This document shows positions 25,869-33,711 of a DNA stretch of 64,000 nucleotides, in pieces. The stretch spans positions 5,890,001 to 5,954,000 of the forward strand of contig NZ_CP021978.1 in the NCBI RefSeq assembly GCF_004803895.1, in the 5' to 3' direction. The DNA comes from Streptomyces hawaiiensis. GTDB taxonomy: Bacteria; Actinomycetota; Actinomycetes; Streptomycetales; Streptomycetaceae. The translations under genes were made by a program, and so were the position numbers. The number at the start of each line of letters is the position of its first letter. Within the stretch, counting starts at the first letter, position 1. Below the pieces are notes generated by a model. The model saw nothing but the letters and a program-made list of their open reading frames with translations. It did no database searches and had not been told where the DNA came from.

Positions 25869-26743
25869 ATGCCGCAGCCCACGAACCACCACGACCGCCA
25901 CGATCATCGCACCGGCGACGCGGTCGACATCCACTTCATCGGCAACGCGACGGTGCTGCTGTCGTACGGCCCGCTCACCCTGCTCACCGACCCGAACTTC
26001 CTGCACCGGGGTCAGTACGCCTACCTCGGCCACGGCCTGCTGAGCCGCCGCCTGACCGAACCGGCCCTCGACGTCCACGAACTGCCCCGCCTCGACGCGA
26101 TCGTGCTCTCGCACCTGCACGGCGACCACTGGGACCGCCGCGCCCGCCGGCACCTGGACCACACGGTGCCGATCCTGACCACACCGCACGCGGCCCGCCG
26201 CCTCAGGACCGTGCACGGATTCCACCGCACGGCCGGGCTGCGCACCTGGAAGGCGCTCACCCTCCAACGCGACGGTGTCCAGGTCACGGTCACCGCCCTG
26301 CCGGGCCGGCACGCCGGCCACGCGGTGCTGCGCGGGCTGCTGCCGCGGTGATGGGGAGCATGCTCGAGTTCGGCCCCGCCGGGGGACCGCCCCGCATACG
26401 GCTGTACCTCTCGGGCGACACGCTCCTGTACGACGGCCTCGACGAGATCACCGAACGCTTCCCGTCCGCCGATCTGGCCGTCCTCCATCTCGGCGGCACC
26501 CGCCTCCCCGGCGGCTTCGTGGTCACGATGGACGGCAACCAGGGCGCCGAACTCGCCCGCCGCCTCGACCCCCGGCTCGTCCTTCCCGTCCACTACGGGG
26601 ACTACACGGTGATGCGCTCGCCCCTGTCCGTGTTTCTGGCCGAGGCCGACCGCATCGGCCTCGGCGACCGCGTCATCCACTGCGGCCACGGGGAACGCGC
26701 CCGCGTGCCGTGCGCTCCTGGGGCGGCCGTGCAGGTCTACTGA
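25869..26743 (+). pseudogene. Metallo-beta-lactamase-fold hydrolase, frameshifted
   Basis: Two overlapping frames together make one MBL-fold protein of about 290 residues. The first (25869-26351) has HLHGDHWD at residues 82-89 and ends LRGLLPR-stop. The second (from GTG 26348) continues MGSMLEFGP, YLSGDTLLYDG and LPVHYGDY. Alignment to the expected LLPPVMGSM suggests one base missing near 26345. The TGATG junction could allow re-initiation, giving two half-proteins, but the metal site would then be split. It may be a true pseudogene or a sequencing error. Confidence 0.8.
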
Positions 26744-26875
26744 CCCCCGGGTCGTCGCGTCCGCGTGCCGTGCGCCCCTGGGGCGGCCGCGCAGGTACTG
26801 ATGCCCGGGTCGTCGCGTCCGCGTGTCCTGCGCTCCCGGGGCGGCCGTACAGGTCTACTGACCCCGGGGCGTCGG
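26701..26875 (+). repeat. Three imperfect 57-60 bp tandem repeats at the MBL gene 3' end
   Basis: Units start at 26701, 26761 and 26819, each beginning CCGCGTG and containing a CCTGGGGCGGCC-like core and GGTCTACTGA or a near copy. The first unit is the last codons and stop of the MBL gene, so the repeats are duplications of that gene end extending into the intergenic space. Confidence 0.85.
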
Positions 26876-26884
26876 GCCAGGCCC

Positions 26885-27337
26885 TCAGACCACCCGACTC
26901 TCCCGCTGTTCGGACTCCTCGTCCTCCTCCTCGTCGTCCGGCAGATGGACGTCGTCGACGGCGATGTTGACCTCCACGACCTCGAGACCGGTCATCCGCT
27001 CCACGGCGTTGATGACGTTGGTCCGGACATCCGCCGCCGTGTCGGCGATGGCGGCGCCGTACTCGACGACCACATTGAGATCAACGGCGGCCTGGCGCTC
27101 GCCGACCTCGACCTTCACCCCCTGGGTGACCCCGCTGCCCCCGCCCGGCACCCGCTGACGCACAGCCCCGAAGGCCCTGGTCACCCCGCCACCGAGGTTG
27201 TGCACCTCCGGAATCTCCCGGGCCGCCATGCCCGCGATCTTCGCGACGACCGTGTCCGCGATGGCGGTGCTTCCGCGGGTGCCGGGAGCACCCCTGCCGT
27301 CCTGTGATGCGTTCCTGCGCTGAGTGGTCTCCGTCAT
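26885..27337 (-). CDS. Asp23/Gls24-family envelope stress protein
   Basis: A 150-residue protein with the Asp23 core (TAIADTVVAKIAGMAAREIPEV, then VGERQAAVDLNVVVEYG and VRTNVINAVERMTGLEV) and an acidic tail. Asp23 proteins sit under the membrane and respond to envelope stress in Gram-positives. Actinomycetes often carry several copies with small membrane partners; no partner gene is seen here. Start ATG 27337. Confidence 0.88.
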   Translation of the reverse strand: MTETTQRRNASQDGRGAPGTRGSTAIADTVVAKIAGMAAREIPEVHNLGGGVTRAFGAVRQRVPGGGSGVTQGVKVEVGERQAAVDLNVVVEYGAAIADTAADVRTNVINAVERMTGLEVVEVNIAVDDVHLPDDEEEDEESEQRESRVV

Positions 27338-27522
27338 GACCGTCACCTCGATGGTCGGTGAGGGGATGAGCAGCATCGTTCCCCTCCACGGTAGAACAAT
27401 GGGGCATATGGGGCGAAAGTGCCGTTCTGCTCTCCGTGTCCTTCACCCTTCCCGGGTGAGGTCGCCCGCGTCCTGCCGCGTGCACGCTGAGAGCGGCACG
27501 ACCTTGGCGACAGGGGAACGAG

Positions 27523-27741
27523 GTAGCCGGCAGGACCACCACGCACCCGGGAAGCGCCCCCGCATCCCTCCGCGAATGGGCCACCGGCGTGACCGTCTTC
27601 GCGGCCATCATGCTCATGATCGGCGGCATCCTCGACGTGATGCGCGGCATCGCGGCGCTGGGCCCTGTGCGTGATGAGAAGGGACGACGCGTTCGTCCCG
27701 TTCGAGAGCGTCTCGAACACGTAGAGGGCGGGAGTCAGTAA
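27523..27741 (+). pseudogene. Truncated DUF7144-like membrane protein fragment
   Basis: A frame without a usable start codon encodes REWATGVTVFAAIMLMIGG and LDVMRGIAAL, the typical first membrane segment of DUF7144 proteins. The family's next motif (DDAFV) appears in another frame from 27674, which stops at 27724. The remaining membrane helices are missing. It lies just outside the integrated element, next to its left end. Confidence 0.5.
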
Positions 27742-27759
27742 GACTGACTCCCGCCCTCT
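27723..27759 (+). terminator. Strong intrinsic terminator
   Basis: A perfect 17-bp stem (27723-27739 with 27743-27759, three-base loop) carries GAGGGCGGGAGTCAGT and its complement, followed by TTATGT. Confidence 0.85.
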
Positions 27760-27811
27760 TATGTCGGCATCCGCACTGATCATCGTAGGAACATTCCTAG
27801 GATGAGGGCGA

Positions 27812-27858
27812 GTGCCCCCGGCAGGATTCGAACCTGCGCACACGGCTCCGGAGGCCGT
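27812..27858 (-). other. attL: 47-bp copy of the tRNA-Arg 3' end
   Basis: Identical base for base to 35400-35446. It spans the T-arm, variable region and anticodon-stem half of tRNA-Arg and stops abruptly at CGGGGTC on its right side. It cannot form a tRNA, since the D-arm and the 5' acceptor strand are missing. Confidence 0.93.
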
Positions 27859-28053
27859 CGCGGGGTCTGACGTCTGTACAGGTCACGGGCCTACCAACGA
27901 TAGATAGCGTGCGATCCGTCCACAGGTAGTCCATGGGGGGCCTGGGTGCTTCTCCGCGCACGGGAGGGGACCAGGAGCCCTGCAGTACGCGACATGGGCG
28001 CACTAGAGTGTCCACCACTTCATCACAGGATCTACGCAGGGGGCAGGTTGGTC

Positions 28054-29010
28054 GTGTCGGTGCCGGTGTCTGATAGAGCTATCCCTGACCCCGAACTTCC
28101 GGCGGAGATCCGGGAAGTGCTCGCCAGCGTTCCGTGTCAGTTGCTGCCGTCTAGTGACGGCCAGCGTGCCCCAAGCCCTACGCCTAGGGAGTTGACTCGC
28201 CGCGCGGAACAGCAGGCGGCGAAACGAAACAAGAAGATGGGCCCCCTGGGGCCCATCGGGTTCGTGATCATCTCGGCCGTCTGTGCCTATATGGGCGTCG
28301 CGGTAGTGATCAAGGTCAGCGTCTCTGACGTTGTCTTCTGGGTCGGAGTCGCCTTTCTAGTGGCCGCCCTGCTTACGCTGATCATGTTTGTCCAGGAGGT
28401 TCGGGCACGGCGGGCAGATGCCCAGACGCTTGTGATTGCTCGTCAGCATGCGGGTAAGTACGTATGTCCTTGTGATCTAGAGCAGGAGGACCGAGCTCTG
28501 CTTATACGCGCGGCAACAGCAGTAGACCGTATCCTGACATCCACTGCTCATAGAACGGGCGTAGTCGACCAGGCGCGCAATAACATTGAGCTTCATGAAA
28601 TGCTCTGGAAAGTCGCAAAGGACACCGAAAAGATCAATCAGTTGACCTTGAAGCATTGGGGAGCTTCGACCGTAAGCGCCGGGGCAGCGGTGGATTCCGT
28701 TCTGTCCTCTCAAGCAGCTGCATTGGGAACCAGCCGCAGGCACGTCACGGCACGCGTTGTGGCGCTTGAGGAGTATGCCAGTCAGGTTAAGGTCATTGAT
28801 GACTTGATCGCTCAACAAGAGCAGCTCGAACGACTCGGCAGCGCCAACGACGAATACCTGGACCTTGTGGCTCAGACAAGTGGGGACGCTACCGCTACGC
28901 AGCGCGTCCGACTCGCCGGCGAAGAGGCGGTTGTGATGGCCGACCCCCTTGCGGACGCGGTCCGGCGAGCGCGGGATGCGGCAGAGATTGCTCTGCCAGA
29001 CAAAGCTTGA
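28054..29010 (+). CDS. Two-TM membrane protein of unknown function (element cargo)
   Basis: A 318-residue protein I do not recognise. After a charged N-terminus come two adjacent membrane helices (GFVIISAVCAYMGVAVVI and VVFWVGVAFLVAALLTLIMFV, about residues 65-110). The remaining two thirds is helical and coiled-coil-like (ARNNIELHEMLWKVAKDTEKI, then KVIDDLIAQQEQLERL). I start at GTG 28054, behind AGGGGGC; the upstream open frame runs back towards attL without support. First gene inside the left att site. Codon use is less GC-biased than in the flanks, which supports transfer. Confidence 0.7.
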   Translation: MSVPVSDRAIPDPELPAEIREVLASVPCQLLPSSDGQRAPSPTPRELTRRAEQQAAKRNKKMGPLGPIGFVIISAVCAYMGVAVVIKVSVSDVVFWVGVAFLVAALLTLIMFVQEVRARRADAQTLVIARQHAGKYVCPCDLEQEDRALLIRAATAVDRILTSTAHRTGVVDQARNNIELHEMLWKVAKDTEKINQLTLKHWGASTVSAGAAVDSVLSSQAAALGTSRRHVTARVVALEEYASQVKVIDDLIAQQEQLERLGSANDEYLDLVAQTSGDATATQRVRLAGEEAVVMADPLADAVRRARDAAEIALPDKA

Positions 29011-29157
29011 GCTGCCACCCATTGAGGTTCGTGCCCTTCGGCAACTTCTCGCTGGCACTGCCCGCCGCGTCCACGCGGATGCTCTTGGATAGCTGTACAG
29101 GAGGCAGTTACGTCGCCCCAGGACTCTGCACCACGATGGACCTGGGGACCAATGGAG

Positions 29158-29192
29158 CCAAGCCACGGCCTCACTAAGGGGGCGTGGCTTGG
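29158..29192 (+). terminator. Bidirectional terminator hairpin
   Basis: A perfect 10-bp stem, CCAAGCCACG (29158-29167) with CGTGGCTTGG (29183-29192), is followed by TTATTC. It lies between the convergent membrane-protein and HhH-like genes. Confidence 0.75.
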
Positions 29193-29218
29193 TTATTCAC
29201 AGCCGGCAACGTTACACG

Positions 29219-29587
29219 TCAGCCGGAGAGATATTCCATTACAGCTGCGGTTGCGGTGTTCATCACTCGACGAGATCTCACGGGGCCGACATATTTGCCC
29301 TTCTGGAGATCAGTCTCCGACGCTGCTAGGATCTTCCCCACAGTGTCGTACCCAAGTTCTTTGCATTTCCTGCGGGCGAAAGCAGTCAGGTCCAAAAGAT
29401 CGACGCTTCGATCAAGCTGTGACTTGATGTACTCTTGCTGCACCTCATCCATCTTTTCGACGTCGAGTTTTGCAACGCTCTCGTAGGCCTCATGGTTGGC
29501 CCCGAATTCAACAAAACGCTTAATTGAAATGGAACCCCTGAGCTGATTCGTGGCGGAGACGGGGTCAGCGATCGAGCCAGACGATGG
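29219..29587 (-). CDS. Small protein with helix-hairpin-helix / alpha-CTD-like C-terminus
   Basis: A 122-residue protein. The C-terminal 60 residues (ARRKCKELGYDTVGKILAAS, then DLQKGKYVGPVRSRRVM) follow the pattern of HhH domains such as the RNA polymerase alpha CTD, so DNA or nucleoprotein binding is plausible. The middle (VEKMDEVQQEYIKSQLD) is helical. The open frame extends to 29701, but that part reads like antisense of another gene fragment, so I start at ATG 29587. Whether it belongs functionally with the TIR genes is unknown. Confidence 0.5.
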   Translation of the reverse strand, partial: PSSGSIADPVSATNQLRGSISIKRFVEFGANHEAYESVAKLDVEKMDEVQQEYIKSQLDRSVDLLDLTAFARRKCKELGYDTVGKILAASETDLQKGKYVGPVRSRRVMNTATAAVMEYLSG

Positions 29588-29759
29588 CATGATCCTACGT
29601 GACGATGACCAGATGATCGATGTGATCGCTCCCGATTCGGAAATCCGGTTCCCGCTTGCGCTAACCATGGGTAGCCCGAGCCAATTCAACTGCACAGTCA
29701 CGTGGAAAGGGCTGGATGGAGAGGAAAGGGAAAACGTGGCTACCTTGCGCCCTGTCTAG
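29586..29759 (+). pseudogene. C-terminal gene remnant
   Basis: The forward frame encodes DVIAPDSEIRFPLALTMG, then FNCTVTWKGLDGEEREN, and a stop. This beta-rich ending looks like the last domain of a larger protein seen in actinomycete membrane proteins, but no body or proper start is present. It overlaps the putative start of the reverse-strand gene. I infer a leftover of a deleted gene. Confidence 0.35.
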
Positions 29760-29839
29760 CGCTAGAATCCTCCCGCTGGCTCCCCCGTACCCATATTTGC
29801 ACCGAGTGTTACGATACCTGCCGCTAGGAGAGGCGAGGT

Positions 29840-30229
29840 ATGGACATGGAGCACCCGAGGGCCTTTATCAGTTTCCGTATGGAAGATCGCTGGGCTCGGG
29901 ACTTCCTGAGGGAACACGCGCGGAACGCAAAAGATGAGGTGGAGTTCATCGACTACTCCATTCAGGATCCCTTCGACTCATCATGGAAGAATAAGTGCAA
30001 GCTCAGGATTGCCGAGACGAAGGGAACCATCGTTCTGATTGGGGCGACTACATACCAGTCAGAGCCGGTAGAGTGGGAGATCAAAGAAACTCTTGAGCAA
30101 GGTCATCAAATCTTTGGGATTCAGGTGAATGATGGAGAAACTCATCCACTCCCGAAGGGCATCCCCTCAGAGAGTGTAATTCGATGGGACTTCACTCAAA
30201 TTTCTTCACGGCTCTCAACCTGGGTGTGA
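29840..30229 (+). CDS. TIR-like domain protein (ThsB/DUF1863 type)
   Basis: A 129-residue single-domain protein. It opens with RAFISFRMEDRWARDFL, the first strand and helix of TIR-like (MTH538/DUF1863) proteins. It continues with WKNKCKLRIAETKGTIVLIG (residues about 49-68) and then TTYQSEPVEWEIKETLEQGH, ending GIQVNDG. Glutamate 80 in VEWEI is placed like the catalytic glutamate of TIR NAD-consuming enzymes. ThsB proteins of this type sense phage and make an NAD-derived signal for a partner effector. ATG 29840 and ATG 29846 are both possible behind AGGAGAGGCGAGG. Only three bases separate its stop from the next gene. Confidence 0.8.
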   Translation: MDMEHPRAFISFRMEDRWARDFLREHARNAKDEVEFIDYSIQDPFDSSWKNKCKLRIAETKGTIVLIGATTYQSEPVEWEIKETLEQGHQIFGIQVNDGETHPLPKGIPSESVIRWDFTQISSRLSTWV

Positions 30230-30232
30230 TGG

Positions 30233-31036
30233 ATGAACTATATTGAGCAAGTGGCCGCTGATATTCGGACTGAGATCCCAGCCTCCGCCTTACCTCACGG
30301 CAACGTGAATGACTTGCTCAACATGTATGCGGCTCTCGCTTTTGCGAAAGGCGTTGATGTAACAGCTTCAGACGTACATGACGTCTGGAGCGCATGGCAG
30401 ATGAAGCATGACCCTTCCCATGTCCATCTGCTTCCGTACGATCAGCTTCCCTCATCAGTGCAACAGCAGGACGCTGTTTATGTGCTGGCCATTCGTAAAG
30501 TGGCAGAGCGGTTGACGAGCCAGGATCGGGTCACTCAGGCGTTGGTTCCGTATGGCCCTCCAACGACGGAAGAGGACAAGGAGCGACTTTTTGAGCTGTA
30601 CAAACTCATGGTGCAAAGCTCAGAAGGGTTAGTAGGCCGCCGTCAAGGTGTAAATACCTTCTTCATCACCGCAAATGGTGTGATACTGACAGGGCTAGGG
30701 TTCTTCATTAAGGCGGGTGGAAGCCAGATACTCAAGTCCGTTGGAGTTCTCGTGATCGCCCTGACGGGGCTGATCCTCGCCCATGCCTGGAAGAGCCTTA
30801 TCGTCTCATTTGGGCAACTCAATACAGGGAAATTCGCGGTAATCAACCGACTTGAGCGGTTTCTGCCTGCAGCAATCTTCTACTCCGAGTGGGAGGCTCT
30901 AGAGCGGGGCCAGAACCCTAAGGTGTATCGCTCTTCCACGTCGCGTGAAATCTGGGCACCTCATCTGCTTACCGCTCTGTATGCGCTTGCGGCTGCAGGT
31001 GCCTCCCTAGTTGCTGTTGGTGTGTGGAAACCTTGA
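30233..31036 (+). CDS. RyR-like domain plus RipA/SLATT-like membrane effector candidate
   Basis: A 267-residue protein. Residues 1-95 resemble RyR/DUF7701-type domains (VHDVWSAWQMKHD, then HLLPYDQLPSSVQQQDAVYV). The second half begins LYKLMVQSSEGLVGRRQGVN, the entry to RipA-family or SLATT-like membrane proteins. Membrane helices lie at about 142-160, 169-187 and 243-264, with conserved SFGQLNTGKFAVINRLE and FYSEWEALERG between. RyR domains are predicted to bind nucleotide signals, and two-TM SLATT proteins to be membrane-damaging effectors. Tight coupling with the TIR-like gene suggests that TIR makes the signal and this protein receives it. That is inference. Confidence 0.75.
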   Translation: MNYIEQVAADIRTEIPASALPHGNVNDLLNMYAALAFAKGVDVTASDVHDVWSAWQMKHDPSHVHLLPYDQLPSSVQQQDAVYVLAIRKVAERLTSQDRVTQALVPYGPPTTEEDKERLFELYKLMVQSSEGLVGRRQGVNTFFITANGVILTGLGFFIKAGGSQILKSVGVLVIALTGLILAHAWKSLIVSFGQLNTGKFAVINRLERFLPAAIFYSEWEALERGQNPKVYRSSTSREIWAPHLLTALYALAAAGASLVAVGVWKP

Positions 31037-31257
31037 AGTGAAGGTCGGCGTAGCGGGTTTGGGCTGGAGTTTCAATGGGCGAGTCAAGCGCAGGGGTGTG
31101 TGACCAGTAGCCGAAGAAGTGAAGGGCCGGGTCTCTGACCTGCGGCCGTGCAATCGATCAACGCTGCGACCTGCGACTTAGCTGTTGGTGGTTGTCAGCG
31201 TTGGTCGTCGTTGAGCGCCCCGCACGGCCCGGAGACGGCCCGAGCGGCGACCGTAGT

Positions 31258-31674
31258 TCAGAGCCCGATCACGATCGGGAGCGCGTTCGGCCGGCCGTAA
31301 GCGAGGATGCGCGTGAGTGCCTCCGTCATGTGGGCTACGTCCGCGGCCGGTGCATGTAGCACTGCCTCGACAACCAGATCCTCCAGGAACAGGGCTTCCA
31401 AGGAATCGGGGTCGAAGGTGACCCGCAGGATGTCTCCTTCCAACTCCACCGTGCGCACGCATCCGTACGCGGTGCCTTGGTCGGGGGTGACAACGCAGTA
31501 TGAGTCGCAGCCGTTGCGGATGTTCTGCGCATCAGGTTCTTCGAAGCCGCACTGGAACTCAAGCGCGAAGCCTTCTCCGCTTTCTGACTCGGCAACTCCG
31601 GCAGTCAGGGCATAGATGTCCGGCCCCGGCTCGTGCCACCCGTAGGCGATCTTCGCAGTGAATCTGTAGGTCAC
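31258..31674 (-). CDS. Imm10-like immunity protein
   Basis: A 138-residue protein with the Imm10 pattern (ALEFQCGFEEPDAQNIRNG, then DSYCVVTPDQGTAYGCV and LRVTFDPDSLEALFL). Imm10 proteins neutralise polymorphic toxins. No toxin gene is adjacent, so this is an orphan immunity gene, possibly acquired with the element. It lies opposite to the TIR operon, with about 220 bases of apparently empty sequence on each side. Confidence 0.72.
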   Translation of the reverse strand: MTYRFTAKIAYGWHEPGPDIYALTAGVAESESGEGFALEFQCGFEEPDAQNIRNGCDSYCVVTPDQGTAYGCVRTVELEGDILRVTFDPDSLEALFLEDLVVEAVLHAPAADVAHMTEALTRILAYGRPNALPIVIGL

Positions 31675-31895
31675 ACGCGTGTTCTACCAGGGCCCGCAAC
31701 GGCCGATAACGTGAGGTCGGCGGAGTCTCGATGACCGGGGTCAAGGCCGTGGGCGCCCCTCAGTAGTGCGGGTAGCACCTAGCCTCGGGGATCGTTTGTG
31801 CCTCAGCCGACGAAAGCCCGCCACGGCGGCGGGCATGTCGACCGGTCAGGCGCGCGTGACCGCCCTTAGCCACGCTGCCAAGACGTCGAGCTGGT

Positions 31896-32187
31896 TCAAG
31901 CGGTCTGCGTGGGTGGGGTGGGGGTGAAGGTTCGGTTGTCGCGTAGGAGAGCCCACAACACGCTGGTGCGGCGTCGTGCGAGGGCGATGACGGCCTGGAC
32001 GTGTTTGCAGCCCTCACCGCGTTTCTTGAGGTAGTACTCCCGGTTCGGGCCGTCGCGGACGATGCTGGTCTGCGCGGAGAGGCAGAAGACTCTGCGCAGG
32101 CGGCGGCTGTAGCGCTTGGGCCGGTGCAGGTTGCCGGTGCGGCGGCCGGAATCGCGTGGGACGGGGACCAGTCCTGCGACCGGCACC
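31896..32187 (-). mobile_element. IS110-family transposase C-terminal fragment
   Basis: The reverse frame encodes AGLVPVPRDSGRRTGNLHRP, RRVFCLSAQTSIVRDGPN, YYLKKRGEGCKHVQAVIALA and a stop, the C-terminal Transposase_20 part of IS110/IS116-type enzymes. The N-terminal DEDD catalytic half is missing. The fragment ends precisely where the tra remnant begins. Confidence 0.85.
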
Positions 32188-32764
32188 CCGGATGAGCTGA
32201 TCACCTCGGACGTCTGGGGCCTGCCGGAGGACGAACGCCCGGCTCCCATCGTGCTGTTCGTCGATGAAGTGGCGGAACTCTTTCTCGTCGCCACGAGGAA
32301 GGAGGAAGAGCGACGGGACGAGATGGTCACTCAGCTCATTCCGGCTCGCCCAGCTTGGCCGCGCCGCCGGCATCTACCTGGAGGTCTGCGGCCAGCGCTT
32401 CGGGGCTGAGCTGGGCAAGGGAGCGACCATGCTCCGGGCTCAGCTCACCGGGCGGGTCTGCCATCGAGTGAACGACGAAGCGTCCGCGAAGATGGCGCTC
32501 GGTGACATCGTCCCTGAGGCTGTCCTGGCCTCCTGTGCCATCGCTGCCGAGTTGCCCGGCCTCGCCGTCGTCGGCGACACGTCCGGCGGCTGGTCCCGCA
32601 TCCGTACCCCTCACCTGTCCCTCGCCGACGCTGCGGCCACCTACCGCGAGACGGCACACCTCGCCCCGGACGTTCCGGCGCTCGCGCCCTTCCGGCCCTA
32701 CGCCCTTCCCGTGCCGGTGAAGGAGTCCAGCCCTATGGCCACTCCTCAACCGATCACCGAATAG
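32188..32764 (+). pseudogene. TraSA/FtsK-SpoIIIE-type transfer protein remnant
   Basis: The forward sequence encodes the second half of an AICE DNA translocase: TPDELITSDVWGLPEDERPA, Walker B IVLFVDEVAELFL, then (after a one-base insertion near 32340) RLAQLGRAAGIYLEVCGQRF, LRAQLTGRVCHRVND and ELPGLAVVGDTSGGWSRIRT. The Walker A half is lost at the IS110 junction. In pSAM2-like elements this hexameric pump moves double-stranded DNA between mycelia; this copy cannot. Confidence 0.85.
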
Positions 32765-32844
32765 CCAACCCGCTTCCACGGTCGGCGCGGCCGTCACGCG
32801 CCAAGCCCCTACCCCACCCATGCCCGGAACTGGAAGGAGTTGCC

Positions 32845-33501
32845 GTGCGCGCCCTGCCCGTCCGCGTGGACGCCGTGCTCGTTCAAGCGGTGATCGCCGC
32901 CGCGCTGTCCTTCGCCCACTTGCACGACCTGGCGCTCGCTGCCGGACAGGACGGCTGGAAGGCGTGGGCCTATCCGGTCTCCGTCGACCTGCTGTTGGTG
33001 GCGGCCTGGCGGCGCCTGCGCTCCGGTGAGGCGAAAACGGCCGGGTGGTGCTGGTTCCCTGTCGCGCTGACGGCGTCCCTGGGCGCCAACGTCGCCACCG
33101 CCGGTCTGCTCGACCTGGAGGACGTACCGGCCTGGCTCCGCATCCTCGTCGCCGGCTGCCCCGCGGTCGCCTTCCTCGGCGGCACGCTGCTCGCTCACGG
33201 AGCAGCGCATCCCAGCGCGGACCCGGCGACGGCACCGGAACCACCTTCGACGGCACAGGCGCCGGAACCGACCGCCACAGACGTCGAGCCGCCCACGGTT
33301 GCGCCCGAACTACCGGCCGCTGCACCGGATTCGGCTTCACCGCCTTCGTCCCCGGTACCGCCCGCGCTCGTCACCCTCGCCCGCAAGGTCGCCGACGAAC
33401 ACCGCGCCCAGACCGGGACCGACATCGACACCTCGACCCTTCGCGCCCGGCTCGGTGTGCCCATGCCGCTCGCCGAAGCCATCACCACCCAACTCACCTG
33501 A
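32845..33501 (+). CDS. Spd-type plasmid spread protein (DUF2637)
   Basis: A 218-residue membrane protein. GTG 32845 follows GGAAGGAGTTGCC. Four hydrophobic segments occupy the first 120 residues (AVIAAALSFAHLHDLA, GWKAWAYPVSVDLLLVAAW, WFPVALTASLGANVATAGLL, LRILVAGCPAVAFLGGTLL), the DUF2637/SpdB pattern. A Pro/Thr-rich linker follows, then a short helix-turn-helix-like end (STLRARLGVPMPLAEAIT). Spd proteins help plasmids spread within the recipient mycelium. This gene looks intact although its element is broken. Confidence 0.83.
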   Translation: MRALPVRVDAVLVQAVIAAALSFAHLHDLALAAGQDGWKAWAYPVSVDLLLVAAWRRLRSGEAKTAGWCWFPVALTASLGANVATAGLLDLEDVPAWLRILVAGCPAVAFLGGTLLAHGAAHPSADPATAPEPPSTAQAPEPTATDVEPPTVAPELPAAAPDSASPPSSPVPPALVTLARKVADEHRAQTGTDIDTSTLRARLGVPMPLAEAITTQLT

Positions 33502-33519
33502 CCCGGAGGAATCTCTCCC

Positions 33520-33711
33520 TTGCGCCCGTCCACGCTCCGCGCGCTGAAGCGCGCCGCCGAGCTGACCCGCCAGAACCGACTCACCGAAGCCGTGCTGATC
33601 GCAGAGCCGGTGATCCTCGCCGCCGACAGCTACGAGGGCGACGAGATCTTGCGCTGGCTGGCCGACCACGTCACCGACTTCACCGGCGAGGCCAACAAGG
33701 AGATGCCCTGA
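33520..33711 (+). CDS. Small element-borne protein
   Basis: A 63-residue helical protein starting at TTG 33520, nine bases after GGAGGA. The sequence (ALKRAAELTRQNRLTEAVLI, ILRWLADHVTDFTG) resembles small proteins found beside spd genes in AICEs. Its function is unknown. Its stop overlaps the next ATG (TGATG), so it is coupled to the chimeric integrase frame. Confidence 0.65.
   Translation: MRPSTLRALKRAAELTRQNRLTEAVLIAEPVILAADSYEGDEILRWLADHVTDFTGEANKEMP

Noticed and set aside
27812..27858. A second tRNA-Arg gene
   Set aside because: Only the 3' part of the tRNA is present; the D-arm and the 5' acceptor strand are absent, so it is an attachment-site copy.
29219..29701. The full 160-codon version of the HhH-like gene
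   Set aside because: The first 38 residues are serine/isoleucine/arginine-rich and lie opposite a better protein-like fragment, so I shortened the call to the ATG at 29587.
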